From positions 15,814,765 to 15,878,764 of the forward strand of contig CM048840.1 of NCBI GenBank assembly GCA_026545765.1: a stretch of 64,000 bases of DNA. The letters run 5' to 3'. Each line of letters opens with the position of its first letter. The stretch's first letter is position 1. The stretch comes from Plantago major (taxonomy: Eukaryota > Streptophyta > Magnoliopsida > Lamiales > Plantaginaceae). The notes beneath the pieces are model-generated. The model saw only the letters and a program-made list of their open reading frames with translations. It was not told where the DNA came from and made no database searches. Positions 46,443 to 57,655 of this stretch are shown here, one piece after another. The translations under genes were made by a program, and so were the position numbers.

Positions 46443-48351
46443 CAGATGCTGCGCCAAAGGAAGTCGACATAGCTTCTTCCCGAGTGTAGGGGTGCTAGTC
46501 CAGCGGGTTCTAGTAGTACACCAGCGAGTCATGGTACTAGTCCTCTTGTTGGATACGACATTGGTGGGAGCAGCAGCCAGTCTCAGGTACCAGAGACTCC
46601 ACCGGCCTACACGGCACATGCTCCTGGTGACTTTCCCTCTGGCGGGTGTCCCTACTTGACGTTGACGGACGATGCTACATTCCAGGGGAAGCCGGTGTTG
46701 TTCCCCAACGACAGGAACAAGTATTATGGATTTGTAGAACATACACTTAAGATAAATATATGTAACATGATTTTACTAATGAATATTCGTTTCTTGTTTG
46801 TCTCATTGATAACAGGTTTTGGCCTCCGGATGCCTCGGACAAACTAGGCAAAATCTTCAGGGGGAGGCGGGAAATGCCGGGACAGGGAGGCGAGAAGTGG
46901 TCAAACGTCCCGGACCGGATGAAGCACTTTTACTTCGACGAGCTGCGCGTAAGATTAAATGTTACAATGAATGCTTTATTTGTTCTTTTAATCATTGTGT
47001 TAATGTGTGTGGTATGTTAGCCACTATATCTGTAGTGGTATGTTAGCCACTGAACTTGGGTGATATGTTAGTCACCATTGTGTTAGTCAATTTTAGGACA
47101 ATTTGAGTGGTATATTACCACTAAGCTTGTTTTGATGTGTTAGTCACCATTCATGAACTTGTTGTGTCATTTGAGTGGTATGTTAGCCACTGAACTTGGG
47201 TGATATGTTAGTCACCATTGTGTTAGTCAATTTTAGGACAATTTGAGTGGTATGTTACCACTAAGCTTGTTTTGATGAGTTAGTCACCATTCATGAACTT
47301 GTTGTGTCATTTGAATGGTATGTTAGCCATTAAACTTGGTGTTATATTTAAATTGTTACCTTTCTTTAAACTTGTGTAATTTTTACTTTGAATGGAATTG
47401 TTGTAGAAGGACTACTACATTCCCAATGCCCTGGTGTCCCAGTTGTACTCCGTTTTCGAGACTTTAGGGTCAGACATCTATAGAAAAATGGTCTACAAAA
47501 TGAATGAGACACGCAGGCAACCAACTTGGGTGGGGGATGACGAGTGGGCACTGTGGGAGGCGTACTGAAATGATCCCTTCGTCCAGGATCAAGCGTACAA
47601 GAACAGACAAAACCGTTTGTCTGAGCCGCGAGATGGTACGGGCACTGCCAGACATCACTATGGGTCGCGGGCTGTTGTTACAGATCATGTGATGGAGGTT
47701 AGTAAATATGTTGTTTATGGCTTGAAATATGATACATAATAGTTTTTTGCTTTCATTTCAATCAACTAACTACTTGTTTGCACATATGTTTTTTTAGGCC
47801 AATAGAGGACAGCCGAAGAGTGCTCTGTACCACTTCAAGAAGGCTAAGCTGAAGAATGGCATCTGGACTGACGTGAGGGCCGAGCGTATTGTGGTACGTT
47901 TCTTTCTTAAGGTTAACATTTGTATTTGAATATTTTAAAGTGATTCCTAAAATTACATCTCATTTCGTATGCAACCAACAATTGCAGAGTGAGGTCGAGA
48001 GGAGGATGATCGACGGTCATGAGCCGTCAATTGAAGAGCAAGACCAGATCTTCTTTGAGGTCAACCCAATGGACAGCAAGGGGAATGTATGGATTGGGAA
48101 GTTTGGGCCCTTCCATGAGTTCTGGTAGCTTCTCAGTGTCCCAGGGATCAGGATCGCGATCTAATCTCTACACACAGGACCAGGTTCAAGAGATGATGAC
48201 TCCACTCCACCAGGAAATAGCTGCGACCAAGGCAGCTTACGAGCAAGTGCTTGAGGAACAGGCTCGTATGGCTCAGCGGATGGACGCTTTGACTCAGATG
48301 TTCAGCAGTTCTTCCCAGTCTCACCCACCGCCTCCTCCCGATTATTCTTAG
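46443..48351 (+). pseudogene. CACTA-2 second gene, Ptta/En/Spm (Transposase_24) type
   Basis: Pieces in order: a Ser/Gly-rich region with YDIGGSSSQSQVPETPPAY (about 46553-46610), KLGKIFRGRREMPGQGGEKW and FYFDELR (to 46948), and an intron at 46949-47406 with hairpin repeats. Then come KDYYIPNALVSQLYSVFETL and DDEWALWEAY followed by an in-frame TGA (about 47567), HFKKAKLKNGIWTDVRAERI (about 47840-47890), EEQDQIFFEVNPMDSKGNV, and a coiled-coil tail ending PPPPDYS at 48351. Same exon order as in CACTA-1, with different damage. Confidence 0.75.
46995..47335 (+). repeat. Hairpin-forming repeats in the CACTA-2 intron
   Basis: At least eight short inverted repeats of the kind found in CACTA-1, in the same intron: agtgg-tatgttag-ccact and ggtga-tatgttag-tcacc, plus aatgg-tatgttag-ccatt at about 47313 and the fully palindromic agtggta-tat-taccact at about 47105. 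They form two long units of about 180 bp. Confidence 0.85.
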
Positions 48352-48559
48352 TTACATCAGACTTATTATGGACTTGTTATGGATAGTTTGACACTATTTC
48401 ACCTTCTTCTTGTTTCGGATAATTTATAGATAATTTATATTGTTTCGGATATATTAATGCAATTTAATTGTTTCGGGTATATTATCTATGATTATATTAT
48501 GTGAAAAAATAGGTGAAATGTGAAACAGAAATATAAAAATAAAAAAAAAATTAAACAGT

Positions 48560-48930
48560 GAATTTAGCGACGGAAAAAAATCCGTCGCTAAATTCACGAA
48601 CTAAGGGCGAATTAGCCCATTGAATTTAGCGATGGATTTTTTTCGTCGCTAAATGTCAAGCGAACTAAGGCCGACTTAGTGGTGGGATTTAGCGACGGAA
48701 ACAATCCGTCGCTAATTAGCGACGGATTACTTATCCGTCGCCAATTTGGACGGACTAGTCAACGGATTAATCCGTCGCCAGTTCGTCATTATTTAGCGAC
48801 GGAATACTTATCCATCGCCAAAAAAAATAGTGACGATGGGTTTGGAGACGGGGGGTTATCCGTCGCTAAGGATTTAGCGACGCATCGGCACAGCTTTAGC
48901 GACGGATAATTCCGTCGCTATAACTGGTTT
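48560..48930. repeat. Right subterminal repeats of CACTA-2
   Basis: Dense copies of tagcgacgga / tccgtcgcta in both orientations up to the terminal TTGTAGTG. Confidence 0.8.
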
Positions 48931-51900
48931 TTTTGTAGTGTTGTGAACCAATGTTTGTTGATCTTACTGAGGAACCAAGTGATGATGAAGAACAAGAACA
49001 AAGCATTCCCAATGTTGAACCAGAACAACCTCCTCCCTCTCCCAACCCCAACCCCAAACCTACTTGTGAACCAGAACCAAAACAGGCCACTCCCACTCCC
49101 ACCCCTACTTCTGAACCAGAACAGCCCCCTCCCACTCCCAATCCCAATCCCACCCCTACTTCTGAAACAGAACAGGCCCCTCCCAATCCCACCCATACAA
49201 ATGATGATGCCTACATACCAAGTTTTGAGAATGACACTGATGTGCATCCCAACATGACTGATGATATGTTGGTTGAGTTTGATGTAGATGCATTCCTAGA
49301 AACTCACTTTGCCAATTTCAACACAACTCAGTGCCTCGAGACTACCTCACAAGCCTCAGAATCAAGCTGCACATGAAGTAGGTGAAAGCAGCAGGCCAGT
49401 TAGGGACAAGGGTAAGGGAAAGGTAGTTGAAGTTGAAAATGATGAAGAGGAAGAGGGAATGGATTGGGAGGATGATGCCCCTGACAATGAATACCTATAT
49501 GACTCTGAGGATGAGGAGATAGGTTTTACTAGGACAGACTTTGAAGATGAGGTGCCAAGTGAAGATGATGAAGGGGGTACTGCAGGCCCTCAAATGGCAA
49601 GTACTGAGACAAGAAAGAAGAGAGGTGGTGATAGGAGTAACATTCATCAAGGAATTGATGATGATGAAGATGATGATAGTGCTGATAAGCCACTGCTTAG
49701 TGATGAAGAGTGGATAGGTGATGAGTTTCAGACCAACAATGTTCAGTGGGACAAATATTTTGAAGTTGGGGAAACATTTATGTCTGTGAATGAGCTGAGG
49801 AAAAGGGTGAAAGAGTACTCTATAAAGGTTGGATTCAAGTGCACAAGGGTGAAAAATGAGAGTACTAGATTCACTGCAAAGTGTGAGGGTGCTGGATGTA
49901 ACTGGAGATTGCATGCATCCAAGGTAAATGGATGCACCTTTGTTGTGAAAACATACCATGGAAGTCACACTTGTGTCAGAAATGTGAATCTAAAAGAAGC
50001 TGATATGAATTGGCTGGCTTAGAATATAAGGGGGGGGGGGGAGTTGGAAAAACATCCAACAATCAATGTACATAGCCTTATCAAGTGGTGCACAAATTCA
50101 TTGGATGTAACTGTACCCTATATGAAGATGTACAGAGCAAAACAGAGAGCTGAAGAGTTGATGGGTGGTGATCCTGTGGCAGCATATAAATTGATGCCTA
50201 AGTATGCTGAAATGGTGCAAAGAACAAATCATGGGAGCTATGTATACCTGCACAGGGATGAAGTTGAGAGTCCTATTCTGTTCAAAAGGATGTTCATGGG
50301 GCTGGAAGGTCTGAAGAGGGGGTTTGTAGCTGGATGTGCCCCTTTCCTTTTCTTTGATGGATGTCACTTAAGGGGAAGGTTTGCTGGTGTACTGCTGAGT
50401 GCAGTTGGGATGGATTCCAATTGTGGTTTATATCCAATAGCCATAGCAGTTGTTGATAGTGAGACCAAGGAATCATGGTGCTTCTTTTTGCATTGTCTTA
50501 CACAAATGCTTGGTCCATTTGACAATGACAAGCCTTGGCATTTCATGGCTGACAAATCCAAGGTAAGTAGGTTTCAACTATTGCATCTTATTGTTTGTCT
50601 TAATTGTATTGTATTTTATTGTCTTTAACTTATATTGTATGGTATTGTCTTAATTGTAGGGACCAGAACCTGCTATTGAAGAGTTATGCCTTCAAGTCAC
50701 TTGTAGAAAATGTGCCAAGCACATTTATGATAATTTTAAGGCCAAGTGGTCTGCTAGGGAGCTTAGGAGGTTCTATTGGCAGACTAGCACTGCCTACACC
50801 AAGTACAGCTTCAACAAGGCTATGACTAGGTTTGAGAAATGCAAGACCTGAAGCCTACACTTGGCTAATGAACATTCCTCTAAGTCAATGGGCAAGACAT
50901 GCTTATGACACTCATGTTAAAGTTGACCATGTGACTAATAACATGAGTGAGTGCTTCAATTCATGGATTAACCCTCTCAGAGCATTCTCCATTTACAGCA
51001 TAATGGAAGGATTAAGACAACAGATCATGAAGAGGATTCAAGTGAGAAAGAGGGTGGGAGCCAATTGTGTATCTGTAGTCATGCCTAGGACATTGAAGAA
51101 GTTGAATGATATCAGTACTCAGTCTAGGAAATGTAAACTTTTGACTGAATCTGGAAGCACCTTTGAGATTGAGGACATGAGCTTCTTATTCATTGTGAAT
51201 GTGGATGCAAGAACTTGTGATTGTAATAGGTGGGATATCAGTGGCCTGCCATGTAGACATGCTTGGATAGCCACTCAACACAGAAGACAAGATCCCATAA
51301 CATTTATCTCCTTCAATCACACTAAAGAGGCATACCTGTTGGCTTATGACATGGAGATCCACCCCATACCTGTTTCACAGTTCTGGCCTGAAGATTTGCC
51401 TGATGATGAGGGTTTCCCTCCCATCGAAGGAAGCTGTAGGCCTCAAATCTGAGGCACAGCATCCTGCAGCGATAGACAAGCATCGGTACTAGAGGGAGGA
51501 GATCTGCATTCAAGTGCAGTCTCTGCAATGAAACTGGTCACACAAAGAAAAAATGTCCTCTCCAAGTAAGTTCTGTAACTATAATGTGTAGTGTAATATG
51601 TTCTTTGTTGTAACTTGTTCCAATTTCTCTGTTTCTTATGACTTTGTTGTAATTCAAATAGGGTGGTGGCACTGGTGTAGCTGGCCCTTCAAGAACTGAT
51701 GGTGAAGGATCAAGCAGAAGATGAAGAAGGACAAGGAGGAGGATAACTGATCAGATAAATGAAGATGCCTCATCAAGTCAATTCATGACTCAGCCTGATT
51801 ATGAAGCCCTTTGATCTGTGTGGGTTATTGCTGCATTACTTTTGATATGTTCCAATTTCTTTTGATAACTGATAGTGCACTTGATAGTACCATGCTTTTG

Positions 51901-52276
51901 CTTGATAGTTGTGCTTGATGGATATTACTTTTGGTGGATTAGTTTGATGGATTAGTTTGATCATGGATTATATGATATTTTGATGGATTAGTTTGATGGA
52001 TTAGTCTTGCTGGCTTGTAATAGCTTGATGGATGGATGGTTTTTTATGGATTCTATTAGGTTGGTTGATTGTATTAGCTTGATGGATGATATTTTGATGG
52101 AATGTAATGCAATCATTTTTATTTCTGGAATTTTTTTGCATACATTCTACATAGATAGCTATTTGTTGTACTCCCAATCTAGAAAATACATTGCATAATC
52201 AAGCAAAACAGGTACAAAGCCAACAACACTAGGTTGATTGAAATCAGTTGTCTAAGGCCCCTATATTGATCTTCTA

Positions 52277-52582
52277 TCACTGCCATTGTCTCATTGCTTC
52301 CATTTGTTTCTCCTTCATGGTCACTTTATCAACTTCATGCTCTCTTCTTTCTGTCCTTGCTTCATTCCTTACATTGCTCATGCTTGATTCACCTTGTTGG
52401 TGCTGAACACTTGGGGAGTACCAACCAGACCATCCATGTTCAGAACAACGGTAATAATATCTTCCCGGGTTGTTTTTTGATGTCGAACGGGTTATCACCG
52501 TCCTTTGGTTGCAACCAAACTGCCTACAAATATCCCCAACATCAGTCTACCTAGTATTGCCGAATGAATTGGTTCTTTCCAT
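52277..52582 (-). pseudogene. GRF-type zinc-finger ORF inside the MULE, antisense to the transposase
   Basis: From ATG at 52582 the frame reads MERTNSFGNTR, then a TAG, then continues with CRQFGCNQRTVITR, NNPGRYYYRC and HGWSGWY. This is the spacing of a GRF zinc finger (Cys...Cys, NPGR.[YF]Y.C). A Glu/Lys-rich helical tail follows to the stop at 52277. It converges with the transposase gene and lies inside the right end of the MULE. A nucleic-acid-binding role is known for GRF fingers; the role here is unknown. Confidence 0.6.
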
Positions 52583-53089
52583 TTGAAGTAGTAAAAATAG
52601 AAGAAAGGAGTAAGAAGAAGTGAAGAAAAAAGTGTGAAAAATGGTGTTCTTATAGCCAAAAATTCAAAAAAAAAAAAAAAAAAGGTAACTAACGGCTAGT
52701 GCCAGAAATAAATTCAAATTTATTACATATACACCCCTGAAATTAGTAGAGTTAATTACAGTACCGTCCTCACGTGAGTTGCATGTGCATGAAGTCACTA
52801 ACATCAGAGATGTGATATATATCAATTACAATAACATCCCTGTATTTGGTAATCTAAATTACAGACAAGTCCAACTGTCATTTGGCACCTTCATAAAGGA
52901 GGAAAAAAAGAAAATCAAAAACAAAAGAAAATAGAGAAAAAGAATTAAAGAAAGTCAAAAATCAAATAAATCAATGGCAATTTCGTGATTATCACCAATT
53001 TCAGGTGACACATCAGTAGACGCCAGAGCCATGTCATCACAAGGTTTGACTTTTGGGCCTATATGTAATATCGAAATTCCCTCGGTACA

Positions 53090-53162
53090 AAATTTTGGAT
53101 GCAACTGTTATTGTTCGAATAGAAGGGGGAAATCTGTTATTGCCACCAATTTAAGGGGTACC
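53090..53162 (-). repeat. Right terminal inverted repeat of the MULE
   Basis: Ends CAATTTAAGGGGTACC at 53162, the exact complement of the left end. Confidence 0.75.
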
Positions 53163-53529
53163 ATAAGAAATTTTTCCGGTTGGATTTTAATGGGGGAAGA
53201 AAGTGATGGGAAGTTGTGAAGATGGAGGATTTGATTGTAGAGAAATTGAAAGTTTAGGGACTGAATCTGAGAACTCTATAAACGTAAAGGAGAAGAAGAA
53301 AAAGAAACAGGATCACAAAATGAACTTGACATTAAGGATGATTAAGGTACTTGCCATTAGATTAAAAAAAGAATCAAAAGGCCTAGTTCAAATTGATTAG
53401 GTTGATCTGGCTTCAGGCTTGATTCCCGTTGAGAGCGTTTTTGTGATAAAGTGTATGTTAGTTGTGAATTTGTGATAGATTGATTAAAGTGAGAACTATT
53501 TAATGATTGATATGCATGGTATATTAGTT

Positions 53530-54532
53530 GGCAAAAAGGCATAAATGGTCCTAAAGTTTTGGGGGTATGGCGTACGCAGTACAACGTTTGCCTGTTCCGG
53601 CAGACTTAGTCGTTCTGTTCAAAAAATCTGGCGAGAAAGGGACTTTTGGACAGAATTTGACTTTGACTGCTGACATGTCAAGCGAGTCAATGCTATATTT
53701 GACTGCCACATCATTACTAATCATAAACAAAATTGTAAAATAAAAATGAAAATGATATAAATAAAAAGAAAAGGGAAAAGAATAAATAAAAATTAAATTG
53801 AACAACAACAACTACTATACTATTCATTACATAGACCCCAATCCAATTCACACATGAAACAAAGCAACACGTTTCCATAAGCAATTCTCCTCTCTTCTCT
53901 CAACAGCTTAATGAAGCTCTGTTTTTCACTTGTTCTCGAACTTGAAGATGACTTTGGTAGAGTTGTGGATTTTGAGGATCCGGTGGATAGTGGCGGGTCG
54001 GGTATCGAGCCAGCCCATTTTGAATATGATCCGGACAATGTTTTGCTCTCCGATTCGCTTATCCACAAAGACGGAAGATTTCTTGCCTTGCTCATACTCC
54101 CTTAACAGAGTATTATCCCTCTTTTCTATTGCGAGAGTGCGAGAACGGCCACGACGTCGTTCGACCTCATTGCGTTTCTTGCCCAGTATGTTGAATTTCT
54201 GTATGGACCATATTTTCTCGAATGGATTGTCTTTAGGAGCTTGTTGCCTCGTTGCTACTGAATTGGAAGCACGTAGCTTGTTCTTCAATACTTTATTGCT
54301 TTTCTTCTTCTTTGCGCTGTTAGTTTTCGCCATTCTCTTTGATTTGGTTACTGATTTCGCAAATGGCAGAAGAGGTGGCAGTCAAATCTGACTTTGACCC
54401 GTTGACTCGCTGGACCAAAAGTCCCTTTCTCGCCAGATTTTTTGAACAGAAGGACTAAGTCTGCCGGAGCAGGCAAACGTTGTACTGAGTATGCCATACC
54501 CCAAACTTTAGGACCATTTATGCCTTTTTGCC
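53530..54532. mobile_element. Pack-MULE with captured NOP14 fragment
   Basis: Inverted ends of about 115 bp begin GGCAAAAAGGCATAAATGG at 53530 and end with the complement at 54532. Both arms share further blocks such as aaaaaatctggcgagaaagg. The 9-bp target-site duplication ATATTAGTT is exact (53521-53529 and 54533-54541), the length typical of Mutator-type insertion. There is no transposase inside; instead there is part of a NOP14-like gene. This is what defines a Pack-MULE. Confidence 0.9.
54040..54333 (-). pseudogene. NOP14 N-terminal fragment captured by the Pack-MULE
   Basis: From ATG at 54333 the minus strand encodes a Lys-rich start (MAKTNSAKKKKSNK). Residues 36-97 then match the N-terminal part of NOP14: NPFEKIWSIQKFNILGKKR, then RGRSRTLAIEKR, LLREYEQ and SSVFVDKRIGEQN. 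NOP14 is a nucleolar component of the U3 snoRNP / small-subunit processome, normally over 800 residues. After residue 98 the text leaves the family and runs to a stop at 53926, giving a 135-residue chimeric frame with no internal stop. It is likely a gene fragment rather than a functional NOP14. Whether it is transcribed is not visible. Confidence 0.8.
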
Positions 54533-54904
54533 ATATTAGTTCAATTGATGTAATCCGTAAATCCATTAGTAACTTTTGCGAGTGAACTTTCTTGGAGAGA
54601 TTGAATCAAATATCACATGTTTTGTCACAATTATTGCATGTTTAGCTATAAACATCACATGTTAATAAATAAATATATATAATACAAGTATAATACGGGT
54701 TTGTTATACACACGATGTTTGAAGTTAAACATATGATATTTGTACGTAAATATGTGATGTTGAATTGGTCTCTCCGAGAGACGGTCTCTCACAAAAGTTT
54801 GTATACATCCATATAGTATAGTAAAAGTGGTGAGTTATGTGATAAAAAAGACATGCCACATAGGCAAAATATGATGTGTCTTGCATCTTTCCCTTATCTC
54901 TCTT

Positions 54905-55137
54905 AGGCTTCATTTGGTTTGAGGTAAAATGGGGGAAAAGAAAAAAATAGGGGAAAGTAAGATTTTCCTGAAAAATGTGAGGGAAAAACAACTTTCCTTA
55001 ATTTGTGGAGATAGATGTATTTTATAGATTTTAATGAATTTTTCAGTATTTCCTGAGAACTATCAAATGGTGGAAAACAATATTTTCTCCTATTTTTTTT
55101 TCTTTTCCCTCATTTTCCCTCAAACCAAATGAAGCCT
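54905..55137. mobile_element. MITE with near-palindromic ends
   Basis: AGGCTTCATTTGGTTTGAGG at the left and its complement CCTCAAACCAAATGAAGCCT at the right; pairing continues for about 45 bp with few mismatches. At 233 bp without coding capacity it fits a MITE. TTA at the left and TTG at the right could be a decayed PIF/Harbinger-type 3-bp duplication. Confidence 0.75.
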
Positions 55138-55321
55138 TGTGTATTTATATTATACCATAATCAATAAAAGAAATTTTTGTATGGTTAGAGTAATTTTACC
55201 CTTATATATCTCCACTGTCAATATAATCCTTCTATTACCATTATGAAATTTGTGGTGATTACTAAAACATCATCGATAGCCTCACATAATTTAGTACATA
55301 TACTGAATCTTCATTTCCAAC

Positions 55322-55328
55322 TATAAAT
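55322..55328 (+). promoter_or_regulatory. TATA box of the S1-family gene
   Basis: TATAAAT, about 55-61 bp before the start codon at 55383. Confidence 0.55.
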
Positions 55329-55382
55329 ATACATGCTTCATAAATAGAACAAAGTACTTACAACAAAAAATCCTCAAGGGAA

Positions 55383-55802
55383 ATGGCGAGGATGAACCAA
55401 TCATTTGCTTCATTCGCTATTGTGAGCATTTTGTTGGTCATCATCACAACAGATGTAGGTCAAAGCACCAAAGTTCATATAAAACTAGAGAATGATATAG
55501 ACGGTCAAAACATCCAAGTTCGTTGTTTCATGGGTACCGTTACCGCAGATTATGGAAACATAGTACTCGAGCCCGACAAAGAAACCGGTGTTTCATTCGT
55601 ACCAGTACGAAATAAGAAATATTACTGCAGGATCAGTACGAAATATGGTTCTGGAAATTATTTTCTATGGGGCGATAGGATAAGACGAGATTATTGTCCA
55701 GGTGAAACTTGTGAGTGGGAGGTAAAGAAGACGGGAGTGTGCGTTGAAAAGTCTAAAGATCAAGACGTATGCCATCCCTGGACGCAGCCAGGTGCTCTCT
55801 AA
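55383..55802 (+). CDS. S1/self-incompatibility-like secreted protein (SPH family)
   Basis: Single exon, 139 residues. Residues 1-28 form a signal peptide (FASFAIVSILLVIITTDVG core). The mature part begins KVHIKLENDIDGQNIQVRCF, the usual first strand of plant S1 homologues, and continues with NIVLEPDKETGVSFVP, then YYCRIST, NYFLWGD and CEWEVKKTGVCV. The paired Cys are as in the family. S1 of poppy is the female self-incompatibility determinant; homologues (SPH) are numerous, mostly of unknown function, and secreted. Intronless structure and length are normal for the family. A MITE ends about 245 bp upstream. Confidence 0.9.
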   Translation: MARMNQSFASFAIVSILLVIITTDVGQSTKVHIKLENDIDGQNIQVRCFMGTVTADYGNIVLEPDKETGVSFVPVRNKKYYCRISTKYGSGNYFLWGDRIRRDYCPGETCEWEVKKTGVCVEKSKDQDVCHPWTQPGAL

Positions 55803-56882
55803 GTTACTTAATAATTAATATTTCTTATAAGTTGTATGTCTATGACCATCTACTGTTGACTTTTAAATTTTGTAAGTGTCTTATATTGTTAATTAATAAT
55901 TCCTTTCTTTATAGTGATTTGTATTGATGAAATTGACATTAGTGATATAGTAACACTATGAAATAAATTTGAAAACATTAGTGATATAGTAACGATATGA
56001 TATTAATAAGAAATAAATTTGAAAAGATTCAACGAGATTATTTCGTATACTTTGGAACAATGATTGAGTTTAAGAGAACTATTTTATGATTATTTGGATA
56101 AATATTGAAAAAGAAAAAAAAAGTGTCGAGAAAGAAAGAAAGAAAAGTACTCTAAATCGAGACACTGCCAGTCTAGGTGAGCAAGATTTGTGTTGTCCGA
56201 CCTGTTTGTACCTGATTAATCAACCGTACAATTAGGAGCTCCGACTCAAACACTGGCCAAAGGATTTATAAAGTTAGATACTTTGATTGGCATAAGTCTA
56301 CTAAAATATTATTTACAATAAAAATTTTACGACCTAGCAAAGTAAAATTTTAATACTAATACTTATAAAAACAAGTATTGTTTACAATATTAAACCTATA
56401 CATATACAAATCATTTATCATTTCTCTCCATCTTCATGGCTGATATTGATTATCAATTTGTATTAATAAAGAAAATTCAGTTTGTATTATTCTTTTTTTA
56501 AAAAATTTATTACGTTTCAAACGGTGTTTATCCAAATATCGTCGGGATGGTCCAAGCATAAAATAAGTAGGAAAAATACGAAATAATATACATATTTAAG
56601 TTATAGTTATCATGAGAGTAAGTTTGAATATACGACTCCAGCACAATTAAAACATTTCGGTACAATAAATAGATGTTGGTGAAGTGGATAATATACTCCA
56701 AGGACAACTGCTAAGCTGATCGAAATTTACAAGGATGCAACTCATACAACCTTATAATGTTTTGACATGAATACACGTTTAAAATTGTTTTAGTTTGTAT
56801 TCTATATGTAAAATTTGAATTAATGGGTTTGCACTTTAATACATATTCGTGTAACATCAAACCTTAGATAGAAAAAATCATA
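55803..56882. other. Intergenic AT-rich stretch
   Basis: 3' flank of the S1-like gene and AT-rich DNA. No gene or element was recognised. Confidence 0.5.
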
Positions 56883-57137
56883 CTCCCTCAATCCCAGTTT
56901 CATATTTTCATTTGACTTTTTATGGTCAACGCTTACAAACTTCGTCTGCGAATTACTCATAAATAATGTTGGTAAAAAAAATTAAAAATTCATATTATTA
57001 AATATTTACATTTTAATTTTTCATAATATACTTTTAAAAAATTCATCAGATGCATTATATGTATTAAATCAAACTTAAACTTGAACGATGTTGACCAGAA
57101 AAAGGCAAATAGAAAGATGAAACTGAGACGGATGGAG
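56883..57137. mobile_element. Stowaway-type MITE
   Basis: Left end CTCCCTCAATCCCAGTTTCAT-like and right end its complement (atgaaactgagacggatggag), flanked by TA on both sides. Length is 255 bp. The CTCCCTCC-type end and TA site are the marks of Stowaway (Tc1/mariner) MITEs. Confidence 0.75.
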
Positions 57138-57655
57138 TATACAATAGGATATTAAATTTCACATCATATTGATATAAAGGATAAACCTATTATAGATTCC
57201 AGCGCCTATATTTTTCTATACATGTTTACTAAGTTATGACAATTAAAAAAATTCGGGACACTGTTGACGTCATGTCAGTCTATATCTTACTACACGGGTA
57301 TTCCCTCATTTTACTTTTAAACTGATCAGGTTCTATCCAACCTGAATAAAAATCCGTTGGAAATAATAAAGGTTTAGGTCCGGGTTAGGCATATACTCGA
57401 ATCCGTTCTATACATTCGTAAAATAAGACCTGAACTGCGACATATTATGGTGTAAAAAGTACATTTTTCAGGGGTGGGTGTCAAGAACACACCATAACAT
57501 TTGAAATCATGTTTGTAAGGTGGGGACCACATACCACCTCGGGGTTGTTGGGAGCCAACCCTGTTAATTGCATTATAAACGTTTTATTCTATTTTGGTTC
57601 GAGTTTGAGGGATACATATTAAAAAAAATGTATCAGTTGTTAATTAACGGTATAT

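Larger units (their letters stand above)
44484..48940. mobile_element. CACTA-2, same family as CACTA-1, nested in the MULE transposase
   Basis: Ends CACTACAAG and TTGTAGTG with the same gcgacggat subterminal repeats as CACTA-1. The 3-bp target-site duplication TTG is exact (44481-44483 and 48941-48943). Removing the element and one TTG leaves the MULE frame open across the junction. It keeps remnants of both CACTA genes but lacks the catalytic core, so it is non-autonomous. Confidence 0.95.
44035..51556 (+). pseudogene. MULE transposase gene (MuDR type), split by CACTA-2 and otherwise broken
   Basis: The start codon at 44035 follows a splice acceptor (ttgattgcag at 44021-44030). The N-terminal part (44035-44483) starts MGGIYNIRIHYVKD and has a PB1-like look. 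CACTA-2 interrupts codon 150 and the frame resumes at 48944 after the TTG duplication, with a Pro-rich and acidic linker. Then come a MuDR DNA-binding domain (about 49760-49990, KCEGAGCNWRLHAS), the MULE catalytic domain (about 50200-50560, FLFFDGCHLRGRFAGVLLSA) and an intron at about 50562-50659. After these come the NNMSECFNSWI region, a SWIM zinc finger (CDCNRWDISGLPCRHA, about 51216-51265) and a CCHC knuckle (CSLCNETGHTKKKC, 51515-51556). Frame breaks lie near 49360, 50020 (stop and a G run), 50830 and 51450. Confidence 0.85.
43299..53162 (+). mobile_element. Mutator-like element (MULE), interrupted by CACTA-2
   Basis: Terminal inverted repeats: GGTACCCCTTAAATTG at 43299 and its exact complement ending at 53162. 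Similarity continues imperfectly for about 65 bp (TTCTATTCRAACAA on both sides). The flanking 9 bases are attacaaat and ataagaaat, alike at 7 of 9 positions, as expected for an old 9-bp target-site duplication. Inside are a broken MuDR-type transposase gene and an antisense GRF-like ORF. Without the 4.46-kb CACTA-2 the element is about 5.4 kb. Confidence 0.8.

Noticed and set aside
53203..53400. Small plus-strand protein right of the MULE
   Set aside because: Lys/Glu-rich, 65 codons, no recognisable domain, promoter or conservation cue.
53540..53811. Genes in the arms of the Pack-MULE
   Set aside because: Frames in the inverted arms are mirrored at both ends and follow from the inverted repeat.
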